A DNA stretch of 64,000 nt from Rachycentron canadum (lineage: Eukaryota; Chordata; Actinopteri; Carangiformes; Rachycentridae), in assembly GCA_038496675.1 (NCBI GenBank), contig CM076655.1, forward strand, positions 24,543,075 through 24,607,074, written 5' to 3'. The notes under the pieces were generated by a model that saw only the letters and a program-made list of their open reading frames with translations, made no database searches and was not told the origin of the DNA. The translations under genes and the position numbers were made by a program. Shown here piece after piece: positions 23,069 through 35,722 of the stretch (its first letter is position 1; each line of letters opens with the position of its first letter).

Positions 23069-25639
23069 TCTTTTATTTTATTGAGGGCTTCATCTTTCAT
23101 CTTCATCAGTTTTCAGAGGATTTGGGAAATCTTGTTGTTGACTGTTACAATAACTTAAAATCCAATATTAAAGCAGCTATAAAAAATATTTTTATAATAA
23201 TACCATTGTATGAGATGACAAAGCTGACAATGTGAAAGGAGTCTGTGGTAACGAAGAACCTCCACAGAATTATTAGCTGAATCTGCAAGAACTTTACACT
23301 GAGTTTCAGCTCATGAATAAAAAAAATGATGCTCAATGAGAGGAGAGAGGTGAGAGCAATGCATGGTGGGATATTCTGACAGTTGAACTGTTGCAGTCAC
23401 TAATGCTGTTCTTAGACAACATGCTGGAAGTAAAAGGTGAGGAAATATGTGTGTAATAATATCCTTTTCCCACATCCTCACACAGAGGTGAATCATCTTC
23501 AGGAGGTTTTCTCCAGCACAGACGCTCAGGACGGGCCCCCCGCCCTCCTGCTGCTGCTCAGAGCCTATCACGCGTCTCTAATGATGTAAACAAACGACCC
23601 GGCGGCCGCGGTTCACCTCAGTCTGTAAGCCAGCAGCACAAACTAACGTTTAAACTGAACCACGTTGATACGTGAGGGGGTGTGATGGAAAACAGTCCAA
23701 TCTTGGCGCTGATCTGAGCAGATTTGGGCGCCATGCCGAGCTCACAGCCGCTGACAGCGACCGCTGACATCACTCCCTCCCGTCCCTGGACGAACTCTTG
23801 GCAGACACTGTGCGTCCTCTGTGCCAAAGCTAAGACAGAGAAGCCTTTGAAGTTCACAACCTGTCTGATGTGCATTGACCTCCGATAATAGCACTGATAT
23901 GTTTGATCTTTGGACTGAAAATTAAAAGAAATAAAAAAGACTCCATGACCTTACAAAGTTTCGGAGAATAACAAAAAAATTATATTTTCACTGGTATCCA
24001 TAACTGCATCGTGTTTGTTGCACATCAACTTAACTCTGTTCTGTTCCCGTTTAACTTCCTGGTGTGATTGTTTTGTTCCTGGTTTGATTCCTGGCTGATT
24101 TCTATGGTCCATGATGAAAATGACATGAAAATGTCATGAAATGATGAAAGAAATGAAAATGTCAGATACCCTGTGATGTTTTTAACCACTAGCTATGCTA
24201 ACAGAGGAGGGTCATCATCATCATTTTTCTATTTGTTTCAGATCAGGTCAGTGAAGCAATCAGTTTTGGACTGGATTAGATATAGACATACATAATAATA
24301 TTTAATAATTAATACTAATATTATTACTACTAATAATAATAATTTTAAATATTAGTTTAAGCAAACAAACATCACAGGATAAGAAGGAACAATAAATATC
24401 CTATAAATATTACCATGACCAGTTAACTCATCTTCATGTGTAAAACCAGTCTTTTAAATACATGTTCATTTTTTTAATGTGTTATCAGAAAGAGAGTAAA
24501 TCTGAAAACTGCTGCTTGGAAAAAAAAAAAAAAAAACACAAAAATTTGGTCCTTTAATGTAGTTTTTGAAGGTCTGAGCACTTATCTCACCTCCTGGTTC
24601 AAGCTGATAAATTGGCTGCAGAAGTCTCTTTTTGTGCATCTATAAATGAAAATTAATAACCATCATGCTAATGGAAGATTAATGAATCCAAACGGTAACC
24701 CCCGCGAGTTTACATAATGCATATTTACATTAACAACAGCACATTATTCCTCAGGGCAGGGCGTCATATAGCAGAGGGGATGAGCTGTACTTAGCGTCGG
24801 TATCTCTGCTAACTCTTATCATCCAACTGCGAGGCGTTATCAGCTCCACGGCTCCGGCAGAATGAGAGCATATCTAGTCACCACAGAGAGCAATATGAAA
24901 ATTACCCTGCTTTTATAATCATAATTCATGCATTTTTAAATAAATGTAGTTTGTAGGAGGCTGACTCAGTACTTTCTTTGTATTTTCCTGGAAGTACCAC
25001 TACTCTGGTTCATAACAAAACTGCTGGGATCAACAAGCTCGTTAAAGTTGCTCATGTTAATAATGGTTTTTTATTAAATGGAAAGTCTTTGGTACAGAAT
25101 TAAAAAGTCACACATTTCTTCCCAAGCCACGAGGCTGTAATATCTTTAATCAACAAGAGATTAAATAAAGAGCTGCCGTGAATTTAAGGCTATGGCATAA
25201 ACAGGCTACATTTTCCGTTACCTTGTCTCCATGCATTCATCATCATTGCGCCTAGAGGCCATGTTGCTGCCGCCTAGAAATCAGACGAATGTTTTGTTAC
25301 TTTTTCCTGATTAAAGGGACTTAAAAAATACTGCTAATGGATCAACAGCTGTGTGTGATGCAAGAAGATGGTAGTTTGTTGTGACAAAAATCACACAAAT
25401 TTGCATAATCTCTGCAGCTCTAGGGTTTTTTTTTAGCCTAATTTAGATCCTAGTTTTGGTTTCTTGATACATCTGGTTCAGGTTCTGCGGTTCCAGCTGC
25501 CATCTTGAGATGACCATCATGCTGTGTGTGTGTGTGTGTGTGTGTTAAATGTGAAATTGCAAATGTTAATGTGGCTAATGTGTTAGGGTTATTACGTGCT
25601 AGTGTATCAGGGGCGTCTGAGTTCTCTGATCCCTAAGTG
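23069..25639. other. Non-coding DNA with a possible conserved block
   Basis: No gene is recognised. Segment 24640-24960 is AT-rich without repeat signs and includes AAGATTAATGAATCC, TAATGCATATTTACATTAAC and ATCATAATTCATGC, suggestive of an enhancer. A (TG)n lies at 25523-25545. Poly(A) lies at about 24519. Confidence 0.3.
25523..25545. repeat. (TG)n microsatellite
   Basis: TG dinucleotides, about 11 units. Confidence 0.95.
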
Positions 25640-25912
25640 GCTAAAAATGGATCACGTTAATGCTGTTGGGTGCGGAGTTTGTTGTATGCTGTATGTTCCC
25701 CCGAGGTTCTCCAGCTTTGTCCCACAGTCCAAAGACATGCACGTTTAGGTTAATCAGTGACTCTAAATTGCCCCCAGGGCAGGTTTGTCTCAATATGTCG
25801 GCCCTGCAATAGACTGGCAGCCTGTCCAGGATGTACCCTGCCCAATGTCAGCTGGGATTGGCTCCAGCCCCGCTGCGACCCTGCAGCATTACAGATAATG
25901 GATGGAGATTGT
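25640..25912 (+). repeat. GGATGG-tailed fish repeat, copy 1
   Basis: It reads CCCACAGTCCAAAGACATGC, GACTCTAAATTGCCC, AGACTGGCAGCCTGTCCAGG, GGCTCCAGCCCCGCTGCGAC and ends ATAATGGATGGAG. This is one of the most familiar teleost interspersed repeats. The GATG-type tail is like that described for RTE/Rex3 non-LTR elements, so mobilisation by such an element is an inference. Confidence 0.8.
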
Positions 25913-27224
25913 AGCCTTTTCCATTGCTGTAATAAAAAGCGTTACATTAGCATGTTTTTTTTTTTTTTGACCAGTGGAAAATGGGCTTATGTCACAAAAA
26001 TATGAAAATATCACATAAAAAACACGTCTGTGGATTCAGCCTCATCCAAGGACAACCGGCTACACTTGGTGAGAGGACTTTACAGCTTTCACATTCAGAT
26101 AAGAAAAGAGTAGTTCAGTAATATATTCAAGGCCTTCACCGTGTTACACCTGGAAGTGAGCGTCAGGATTTTAAAATGAACTCAGCAGCTCGGCAGCAGC
26201 AGCATGAAGGGAGGAAGAGATGAGCCGCCGCAGAGCGAACAAAGTGTTTATCAGACAGCCTGGTTTCCTGGAGGCTGTACCAGCTTCCTGGGATCCTCTG
26301 AAGAGATTTTCAGACGCGAGAAGGCAGGGATCTCCTCTGGAACACGGGAGCAGACAGAAGCTGAATGGTTAAAATGTGGATTAAGAAGGAAGAGCATGCC
26401 GTCACTGGCGGAGCACTGCCAGTACAGCTTCCTTCTGCCGAGGTTGAACGCAGCCCCGACTGGACTCTGGCCAGTAGCCGCCCTCCTCTGCGGCCGAGTT
26501 GTGTCGGTTCACATGTTTGGGTTTCCGCTGTCCTGGCTTCAACCTTTGGGAGCTTTCAATTAGAGCGACAGACCGCGGCGATCGATCTCAGACGGGTGTT
26601 TGAAAGTTGGCCAAGTCCTGCAGAGTTTGATCTATCGGATTCTCTGCTCTGTGTTTTGGCTTCCAAGACATTTTTCTTCTCATCAGGAGGAAACCTGAGG
26701 ATGTTCGACTCTGCCAGAGTCATTTCATTCAGATGACCACGGAAATATTATATCACTGCCATGATTGAAAGACTCTCTCAGCTGTAATAAATGACAGAGT
26801 GAAAGAGGAGGAGGAGGGAGATAGACAAGAGGAAGCAAGGAATAGAGAGGAAGTAGGAGGAAGAGATGAGGATGGATGAAAGGAAACAGACGACAATGAC
26901 AGAGAAGGAGAGGATGGTGTGAGGGATGGAAACTGAAAGGGACAAGAAACGATATATGACTGAAGGAGGAGGATCGTTCAAAAGCTGAAACTGCTCATCC
27001 ATTATTTTCCAGCTGTGCTTTAAACTTCATTGACAGTTGCTATTCATTCACAAGTTAATTAGCTTTCTAACTAATTTGCCCCAACAACAACAGTAACATG
27101 CCCCAAATGCCCCACAATGTTATATTTGTCAGAGACAGCAGAACAGTTACTTACTTACTGTTTCTTGTGCAGATTTGATTTCTGTAAAAGATACTTATTG
27201 AAGTCATCCTATATCCAGGTCAAC
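25913..27224. other. Non-coding stretch, nothing recognised
   Basis: No gene is recognised. Open frames of about 120 codons at 26204-26736 overlap in two frames and show no domain or splice support. The block 26790-26950 is purine-rich (GAGGAGGAGG type). Confidence 0.4.
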
Positions 27225-27665
27225 CCGCCGTGACGTCACTCATTGGTTTGTGAGCTGCCATATTGAAGCCTCCAGTTTGTAATTTGCCCGTTCGCCATCT
27301 TGGTTTTTTGAAACCAGTAGAAACCATATTTGGAGGAGAAGGTGGAGCTGAAGAGGAGTGAGGGGTGGATCTGACCTGCTTTGTACTTTCTCTGGCAGGA
27401 TTCATCCCCTGCTTTATGGTCTATCTTCCTCTAAATGGACCATCATCGGAAAAAATAACTAAATATCACGTTCTATTGAAGACTTGAAACTAGAGACTGA
27501 GACCATTAACTCATTGGGGAAACATTGACTGAGCTAATAAGAGAGAGAGAACTAGGGACATTTTCACATAGATTTCAATTCAGAAAATCTGTCTTTTTTG
27601 GATTGGAGTCGCCCCCTGATGGTCATTGGACAGAATACAGTTGTACCATAGTCTGGTTTAAGAGC
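27225..27665 (+). repeat. Family A repeat, copy 3
   Basis: This is a near-full copy from GTGACGTCACTCATTGG and GCCATATTGAAGCCTCCAG to GATGGTCATTGGACAGAATAC. It gives the best view of the left end: TTTGCCCGTTCGCCATCTTGG then AAACCATATTTGGAGGAGAAGG. It lacks the (CTCCTGATTGGGTG...) block seen in other copies. Confidence 0.85.
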
Positions 27666-28589
27666 TCGAGCAGAGACCTTCATACAAAACAGGAAAAAAA
27701 AATGACTTCATTCAAAGACAGATCCCAATCTTCTTATTCTTGACAGGAAAAAAGGGAAAACATGGATGAACTCAAGAAGTGCAGCCCCCCTTTTTTCTTT
27801 TTCCCTCCCTTTCTTGCTTCTTGTGTTGTAATGTTTTGCCAATATAATGCTTGAAAAACTTCTAAAAAGTAAAAAAAAAAAAAAAAAAGATTAAAAAAAA
27901 CAGTCGAGAACTAAACTACTTTGTGCAATGGATGAATTCAAATTGTCAGCTGTTTTATTGAAGCCTGACTAAAAAGGCATAAAATGGTCAAAAATACAAA
28001 AACAAACTTTGTGAAACTGGCCCCCGCTCTTCACGACTATTTCAAATAATCCGAGTCTAAATGGAGCCAAGAAGGTTAAGATGGACTGGAAGCACATTAC
28101 CCAAAGTTTAACAGAGGTTCTGGCCAGATGTTGAGGGGATGTGAAAGCGCCCCTCAACCTCTGCGGTTGTCTGCGCTGCTTCCAACTGTGAAGGCAGCAG
28201 GAGGCAGCCTGTAAAAGCCAGCGACGGGCAGCGTCTGTCCCTGAAGTTACACTGAAATTAACCACCCGTCCTTGAAATCTTTAATCAAATGAGTGACGTC
28301 TGCACCATCACTGGATTTATGGGGAAACAAGTCTGTGAAACATTCCTGTAAAATCCGGGGTGGTCAGGGACGGCGACGAAACCAGACAGAGTCAGAAAAA
28401 ACTTTATTGTCCATTTGAAAGAGTGTCGGAGAAACAGGTTGAAACAGTGAATTAGGCCATTGTATGGGACAATTTGGTCATTAATGGACCGTTTCAGTTT
28501 ATTTTTCTGAGTCTGGAGAAAACCTGAGCACCAGCATGAAACGAAGAGCCTTTTACCAATTAATGGGTTTGAAAGCTCAAAGCTGCTCA
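27666..28589. other. Non-coding stretch between family A copies
   Basis: No gene is recognised. An A tract lies near 27870-27888. Nothing else is supported. Confidence 0.4.
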
Positions 28590-28985
28590 AGTCCCTCAGA
28601 CTCTGGGTCTGAAAAGTGAAGCCAGTGCTGAAGAGCCTTAAACCTGCATCTATCTAATGACCAACAGGGGGGAAACTCCACTTGCTGCAAAAAGAAGTCA
28701 GGTTGTATTGAAGTCTATGGGAAAATGTCCCTACTTCTCCCTTGATTTATTAGCTGTAAACATTTTCCTCGTGGGTTTATGGTCTCAGTCTCTAGCTTCA
28801 AGTCTTCAATACAACATGATGTTCACTTTTTAAAAGATGGACCCATTTAGAGGAAAATCGACCACAAAGCAGGGTATGCATTAAGGGGTGTGGCTACTGT
28901 GTGATTGACAGACGGAGAAGGCACAGAACAGGTCAGATCCACCTCCTCGCTCGTCCTCAGCTCCACGTCCAAATTACAATATAAA
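28590..28985 (-). repeat. Family A repeat, copy 4
   Basis: Read on the + strand it starts GACTCTGGGTCTGAAAAGTG and contains GTATTGAAGTCTATGGGAAA, GGTCTCAGTCTCTAGC and GTGATTGACAGACGG, the complements of the family blocks, in reverse order. Its 5' end is truncated. Confidence 0.85.
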
Positions 28986-29757
28986 GGATTCAAAACGCCA
29001 CTTCACAAACCAACAAGTTGCCTCTTGGTGCAAACTATAATATCGCTGCAACCGATTATCTCTTATTTTGTATCGAGTGCATTCACAATAGGAAACCTTT
29101 TCAACCTTGTGTTCATGACTGCTCTTTAGTGAATCTATGTGGATGGCAGAGGAAGACAGGAGATGTGGTGAAACGGAGCAGGGGAGTGACAATGCCGCAA
29201 GCTCCTCCAAGCCGCCGTTCATCGCGCGTTGATGCCCACCTTCCGCACTCCAACCCCTCAAGGGAACTCGCTGAGCCTCCTGCACGTTTGAAGACGAGCG
29301 TCACAAACATCAGAGCGAGTGCGTGTTTTGTAGCTACTCGTCAGGCTTTGCGTTCACGTCGCACGCGTGTTTAGCTCCGACTCAAACATCATAACGCTCT
29401 CTCATGGTGCTGAGGCGTGAATGCGTGTCCCTCGCAGAGCTGGTGTTTGTGTTTATTCTGTGTGACAGCTATATGTGCAAAGTGTGGAAACATGCATGTG
29501 AGTCATGAGCACAGTGACTCACACGACAGTCAGTTGTTGGATGCTGCACTAAGTAGAAAGTGTTGTATTGTTTCACCGGACTTGACACGAAGCTCAGGCT
29601 GTTGCGGCTCTCTTCTTCTTCTACTCTCATTTAGATTAAAAAGAAATTCGTCGTCATGATGTCTCTATCATGACAAAACGAGATTCATTTAATTTTACTC
29701 CACGGCCACGGAAAACACTCTTCTGTGATTGGCTGGCTGGTGTGTGGTAACTTTAGA
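28986..29757. other. Non-coding stretch between two inverted family A copies
   Basis: No gene is recognised. Overlapping open frames at 29018-29374 on both strands show no domain. Confidence 0.35.
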
Positions 29758-30240
29758 CTATATATAAAAGTGGACATAGACTCTAGTCTCTTTTCAAAGA
29801 AGTCAGATTGTATTGAAGTCTATGGGAAAATGTCCCTACTTCTCCCTTGATTTATTAGCTCAGTAAACGTTTTCCTAATGAGTTTATGGTCTCAGTCTCT
29901 AGTTTCAAGTCTTCAACACAACATGATGTTCATTTTTTAAATGATGATACATTTAGAGGAAAATAGACCACAAAGCAGGATATTTGATAGGGGGCGTGGC
30001 TATTGTGCGATTGACAGACTGTAGCACCCAATCAGGATAGAGTACAGAGCAGGTCAGCTCCACCTTCTCCTCCAAATATGGTTTCTTCTGGTTTCAATTA
30101 CCTCAGTCTCTGAGCGTTTTCTACCTGTATGTAAAACCTATAAGAAACATTTATAAAAATGCAAATAAATGGACCGATAAGAGCGTTGACATCACCCATT
30201 GTTTTGATTGCTGTTTTTGGTGGAGTCTGTCAATCACTCG
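29758..30240 (-). repeat. Family A repeat, copy 5 (near full length)
   Basis: It reads from ACTATATATAAAAGTGGACATAG through GTATTGAAGTCTATGGGAAA, GGTCTCAGTCTCTAG, GCACCCAATCAGGATAGAG and GGTTTCTTCTGGTTTC to GTTGACATCACCCATTG, so both ends are present. About 480 bp. Confidence 0.85.
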
Positions 30241-30384
30241 GGAGCCAAAGCCCCTAGATCCCGCATGTGTTACAGTCAGAGGCAAATGGAGCAAATGGTT
30301 CCACAGGTGGGATTAGTGGAAAACGTTCTGCTAGAGAGAAAGATTTCAATGAACCCCAGCAGAAAAAGACTTTGAGGGACACCT

Positions 30385-30580
30385 GCTGGAGGGAGGTGTG
30401 GCCCACAGGTCGTCTGTCAGCAGGTTACTATGACCCCATCGCCAGGTTCTGTCGCTCGGCGACATCTAGCGGTCGTAGCGGTGACGACAGGAGCAAAGGG
30501 AAAGGGATGCGGCGACGTAGTTTATAGAGCGACAAAGTCCACGTCAGGAGGAGGTCGGGGAGGATGGATGAGTGAATGAC
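30385..30580 (+). repeat. Family B repeat, uninterrupted copy
   Basis: Blocks GTCTGTCAGCAGGTTACTATG, GGCGACATCTAGCGGTCGTAG and GTAGTTTATAGAGCGACAAAG, then GTCAGGAGGAGGTCGGGG, are shared with 36432-37190, where the family is split by other sequence. No ORF; class unknown. Confidence 0.65.
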
Positions 30581-32229
30581 ACAGGTCAGCGGCGTTCGAT
30601 TCCCACGCGAAAGTAGCGATTTACGTTGTTTCTGTTATCCATGACCATTCGCTGTTGCTGCAGCCATGACGACAAAGAGAGCAGCAGCTTTTTTATATGA
30701 GGTGTAAATTCGACCCACAGTGAACAAACTGCTGCCATTACAAACAGGAAGTTGAGCCGATTCCAGCTGTGCGTGCTGTTTAACATCTGGGTTCTGGTTT
30801 AATTGAGTTACCACTCTGGGGAGAATCTGTGTGATTTTGATACTAAATGCAGCAACTGGTTGCTGAGGATCTAATTATTTTTCTTCTAATTATTATTCTT
30901 ATTCATTTCTATTTTTTAGCTTCTAACTCATTATATCCAGTTTGTACCAGAGTTAGTTGGAAACAAATTCCCATCTGTAGTTCCTTGGCCAGTTACGAGA
31001 CACGACTCACAATACAAACATTTGCACTCTGAAATATACCTGTAACAAAATTCATTTAAAAAAATGTCATTTTAAAACAGGGCTTTCCCATTACAAGAGC
31101 ACTTTGAAAAATTGGAGGCATCTTAATAATGAATCTGAATAACAGTATAAATTGAATAGTCAAATTAGTCCTTCTCAAATGTAGTGGAGGAGAAATGTAA
31201 ACATAAATACTGAACTATCTAAGAGTCTACATCACATTCAGTTTAAATGTACAGTATTTATGACTAGGTTTAAGTGAAACTGAGTAGAAGACAAAGGTAA
31301 TGATCCTCCTCAGAAGTGATGACACCATTATGACACTTTTTTCCCTCCGCTGCAGGAAGATGAACAGGAGTTTTAGATAGATTAAGAAAGGGGGGAAATG
31401 TTTCTCTCGCTGTCACAGGAGAACGTGAGCTCTCTATTTCTTCCCTCCTCTTCCTCTTCCCTGTCTCGTTTAGGTTGCTGCCCTGGGGGGGGGGGGCGCC
31501 AAAGGTCATGTTGCCGCTTAATTAGCGTCATGTTTGAAGATGCTGCTGGCAAAGTCGACACAAGACAGCGGCGACGAGATCCCACTTGACGTGTAGCCCG
31601 GGGTTTCGATGAATCATCCCGGCGGAGAAATGTGATGTCACCGTGTTCGTATAGGATTATTTCCCAGACTTTATCCGACTGTGTATGAACTGTGTCAGAG
31701 GGGCTGATTGCGAGAACTTAATGGAGGGTTATGAGGCTCGGGGGCGGAGGGGCAGCTCTGGCTGTTGTTTTTTGTGGCTGATGTGGGTCAATGTTGATGG
31801 ATGAAATGGATGAATTTCTTTTCTTTTCTTTTTTTTTTAATTTCCATTTTCCCCTGGGAAATAATGTCTGTGGACAGAAAAGAAGCTCTCAATATTGTTG
31901 CGGGTCTGTTTGCTTGGCAAAGACTCATTATACTGGATATTACTGTGGCAGGAGCCCAGGGCGGGAAGGGGGTTGGGGTGGGCGGTGGGCTCTCTGATGA
32001 AAGTATTGATGACCCCGAAGCCAAAAATATATAAACCCAAAAATTTCTAAGTCAGAAGAGGTTGGAAACTTGACGATAAACCTTGGAGCCGTGAACTGCA
32101 GTGACTGACAGAAGAATCATGGTGTTTCTAAAAGAACACAGTCTATTTTATGATGCTCAGCTTAACACAGTGCAAATTGTCACTTTATTTACAGCAACCA
32201 GACACTAAATCGGCATTTTATAGACATCA
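30581..32229. other. Non-coding DNA with possible conserved block at 31485-31780
   Basis: No gene is recognised. A run of about 13 G lies at 31486-31498. It is followed by CCAAAGGTCATGTTGCCGC, CTTAATTAGCGTCATG and a GC-balanced, repeat-free stretch to 31780, which resembles a conserved regulatory element. Purine and pyrimidine tracts fill much of the rest. Confidence 0.3.
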
Positions 32230-32515
32230 TCTAATGCTAGCAAGAGGCAATCACATCAACTTGGAGCCAATTGGGACAATTGGGCGAGGGCGGGGTTCAC
32301 CTTGGACAGGTTGCCAGCCTATGGCAGGGTCCACACATTGAGACATACAGAGACAAACAACCATTCACGCCCATGCTCACGCCTTCGTGCATTTCTTTGG
32401 ACTGTGGGAGGAAGCCGGAGAACCCGGAGAGAACCCACACAGGAACAGGGAGAAGATCCAAACTCCACACTGTGAGCCAGCAGTGCTAACCACCGCACCA
32501 CCGTGCCGCCCCTGT
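32230..32515 (-). repeat. GGATGG-tailed fish repeat, copy 2
   Basis: The + strand shows CTTGGAGCCAATTGGGAC, GGGCGAGGGCGGGGTTCACC, TTGGACAGGTTGCCAGCC, then GACTGTGGGAGGAAGCCGG, CCACACTGTGAGCCAGCAGT and ACCACCGTGCCGCCC, the reverse complement of the well-known repeat. The 5' half is better preserved than in copy 1. The GATGG tail itself is lost. Confidence 0.85.
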
Positions 32516-34999
32516 AAAATATATGAATATATAATCGTGTTAAATAACTAAGTGGGAGGAAATAATATGCATATATTTAAAAAAAAAAAAAAAAAAAAAC
32601 AGCATATAAATTTTAGTTCCTGCAGATAAAAAAAATATATGTGTAGGGATTGTATGCATGTGCGTGTGTGTGTGTGTGTGTAATAAAATAATGTTTGAAA
32701 TAAAACAAATAACCCTGTCTAGGAAAGGGACAACATGCTATTCAGAAAGTCTACTGATTTTAGTCAATCAATCGCATCAACAATAAACTTGATCACACCT
32801 TCATTTAAGGCCAGTTGAGAAAGACCAGCCCATTGGCTCTCAGCTGAAAACTGTGTTGGTTTTCAAAATGAGCAAAGACCCTTGGGTTTTGCGCCGAGCG
32901 TAAGATTCGGCAAGTTATCTCTACACCTTTATATTTGGCAGTGTAGTATAGAGAGACAGGAAATGGGGAGTGGCATGCAGGAGAGAGTTGCAACGGGAGC
33001 TCCTGCTTAAAATGCATCTGCCCAAATGCTATACACGCACGCCATTTGGCTATGGGGTCGCCCCCAATGCTGTTTCAATGGAAGCAAAAACCAATCGAAT
33101 CAAAGGAGAGCAGCAGGTCTGTTTTCAGCCAACAGGCCCAGACAGACAGATTTTCTAATGCAGAATGCAGGTTTGCTTTTGGGAATAGATGCCAATGATA
33201 TGGGATGGAAATAATAAAACACTACATGATGAAGAAAATAACTCGCCGCACAACACGGGGGCCAATATCTGTGGATAATTCCTGACGAGAGCCTGTTGAG
33301 AAAGCAGCCTGAGCTCTGTGCTCACTCAGAAACTCATCTTTAAATCTCTCAAGTGCAAAAAAAAAAAAAAAAAAAAAGTCTCCCTGGAAGGAGGACGGAC
33401 ATTTGTAATAAAGTGATTCTGTATCGAAGACAAATCCGCCCAGTCGGCTGCTTATTGGTTTCTGACTCTCAGCTCGGTATCAGAGGGTTTGTGGGTGATT
33501 GATGATGTCTTCTTTTAATCAGAGAGGTGATTCATCAGGGCTTTATTTCTCAGGATTTCAGGTATTTGTGACACACAGTTCCCACTCATTTCTAATCAGA
33601 GGTAGATTACTGTTGTTTCTTCCTCTTTCTGGGATCCTGATCACATCTTTGATTAGTTTCTGAAACTAGGAAGCGCACATGCTAATCTCCACGTAGGAGC
33701 TGTCTGGAACTGGAGAAAACCACAAAACTTTGATATGAATCGTTTAAGGGTAAAGCACAGGGGTTCTTATTATCTTAGCTATTAAAACTGGAATATAGCT
33801 GAGTACCTTCACTTAGCTGTAACTACTACTACTCAGCTGTAACAATGCACAGCAGGTGTCTAAAAATACAAAAAGCTAATATTGGCTAACATTAGCTCTT
33901 TTGTCCTGTTCTGTAAGATTTGAGAACATTTCAAAGCTTGACAGGCGTCAGCCTCTGTAACTCAGTACAATCTCTCTGAAATAAACCCTATGATTAGACC
34001 CCTAGAAAAGGCAATTTGCTCCGATTACATTGCCACCCGAGTTTGCCAGACAGAAGACACACAACTGCAGGGAGCAATAACACACGTACACAAAGAGACC
34101 GAGAGGAGGAAGTTGCCGGCTGTGTGATCTGGTAAAAGTGATCCATCCCATCTCGTCCCTGGGTTGTTGCCCCTGTAGCTGTCAGAGCCTCCGTGTGAGA
34201 CACTGTGATCTGTGATTGTGTGTTTTTGAAACTTATTTCAGGGCTTCGGCTCACGCTGTCATCCTGGAGTACAGGGTAGCCGCAGTGTGTCTGGTGTAAC
34301 AGCGCCAGAAGCTGAGCCTCCTGAGGCTGAACCGGAACCAGACTCAGGAGTTTATGAGGGGGTTGTGACCAAAATCCAAAATCGGGGAAAAGCCGATGTA
34401 TTAAAACCGTTGGTGTAGTTAGATTCTTTCATTTGTTTAGTGGTTGACAGAGTGCTAGTGGCTGTGCTAATCCCTCCCTGTATTTAAGGTTTCAGATTTA
34501 TTTAGCCCCCCCCACCCGTCCCCACAGGTTTATGGGATTGGTTCCCGAGCTTTGTGAATCTATGGGTGTTTTCTGTTTTGAAGGATTCATTTGTTCTGTA
34601 ATTTCAGCGACCAGACATTCATCCACAGTAACATTAGGGCCTTGATTGTAAAGCAAAGGTAACTTGTCCCACACATTGCATTGTTGCAAGTTTTGCCAGG
34701 CTCTGCAGTCGCCCCTGCCTTGTTTCCTCGGAGAACCGCATGTCCTCGCTCCCATGTTGCGGACATGTCTAAGTTCCCCCCCCCCCCCCAAACCTGCCCC
34801 CACATGTTGTGCAAAAAATTCAAAACTAAAACTGACAGAGATGTTGTGACGCATCAGGACTGGTTCTCCAAGCTTCACCTGCACAGTTTCCCTTATAACA
34901 GCAAAGTGACCTCAAAAACACACTGAAACAAATATTGACCCCACACGATGAATTCCAGAGTGGGAAAGTGTTGCACTGCAAAGCTCTGAAACATCGACT
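32516..34999. other. Non-coding stretch with A tracts and a small repeat fragment
   Basis: No gene is recognised. Poly(A) runs lie at 32578-32599 and 33357-33377, (TG)n at about 32659-32680, and a C run at about 34779-34789. Segment 32950-33005 (GAGACAGGAAATGGGGAG, GCATGCAG) is a remnant of a common fish repeat. Confidence 0.4.
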
Positions 35000-35156
35000 T
35001 TAACTAACTTTATTGACCGAACGCTCCAGAGCTGCCGTGTTTATTCACCCTCCCAAACGAGCTGGGTGTCTTGTATTCATTTGCTTTTGTAAATGAGCTG
35101 TGTGCGCGGCATGTGTCAAATGTGTTTCTACACTTTCTTTTATATTTCACTGCAAG

Positions 35157-35160
<4 letters not shown>

Positions 35161-35197
<37 letters not shown>
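35161..35197. repeat. (CA)n microsatellite
   Basis: Uninterrupted CA dinucleotides, about 18 units. Confidence 0.95.
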
Positions 35198-35199
<2 letters not shown>

Positions 35200-35297
35200 T
35201 GGGTAAACAGGGAGTCATGCAGAAAAGCAAACACAGCAGTATCGACCGGCGCTCGTGCATTTGCATTAGTGTCCACACTTCATTCATATGGACGCGG

Positions 35298-35298
<1 letters not shown>

Positions 35299-35336
<38 letters not shown>
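35299..35336. repeat. (CT)n microsatellite
   Basis: Uninterrupted CT dinucleotides, about 19 units, 100 bp from the (CA)n run. Confidence 0.95.
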
Positions 35337-35337
<1 letters not shown>

Positions 35338-35672
35338 ACGGTTCCCCGCAGTCTAATTCAAATTGAGGGCTGCAGTAAATTTGCAGAGTGAGCCGACGAT
35401 ATTAACCAAATTAAACACTAAATTTGAGTGCGCCTTTTGCCTCTCTCCTCCCTGCTTTTGCTCTGAAAACGAGGTTAGACTTCAGTCAGGGGGAGGAGGA
35501 TTTAATGCCAAGTGAACCTAGCCGCTGTAAAACTGTCGTTGGAATGGATACCTCAATTCTCTCAGCTCGCAGCCGTTTCTGCAGCGTCGGACGGCGAGCA
35601 TTGTAAAGCGTAGATCAGTATGGATAGATGGGCATTAGCTCTGCAGGATCTGTGGAGGGCAGAGTTGGGTGT

Positions 35673-35722
35673 CCCCCCCCCCCCACCACCACCACCACCT
35701 TCCCCACCACCACCACCCCCAC
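35673..35722. repeat. C run and (CCA)n tract
   Basis: A run of about 12 C is followed by CCA/ACC triplets. The poly-Pro or poly-Gly frames it creates are not coding evidence. Confidence 0.9.

Noticed and set aside
26204..26736. Two overlapping 119-123-codon ORFs
   Set aside because: No domain, splice support or codon-bias difference; they shadow each other.
30267..30527. 86-codon ORF with a plausible-looking middle (SGKRSAREKDFNEPQQKK)
   Set aside because: Its 3' half is the family B repeat and no splice or homology support was seen.
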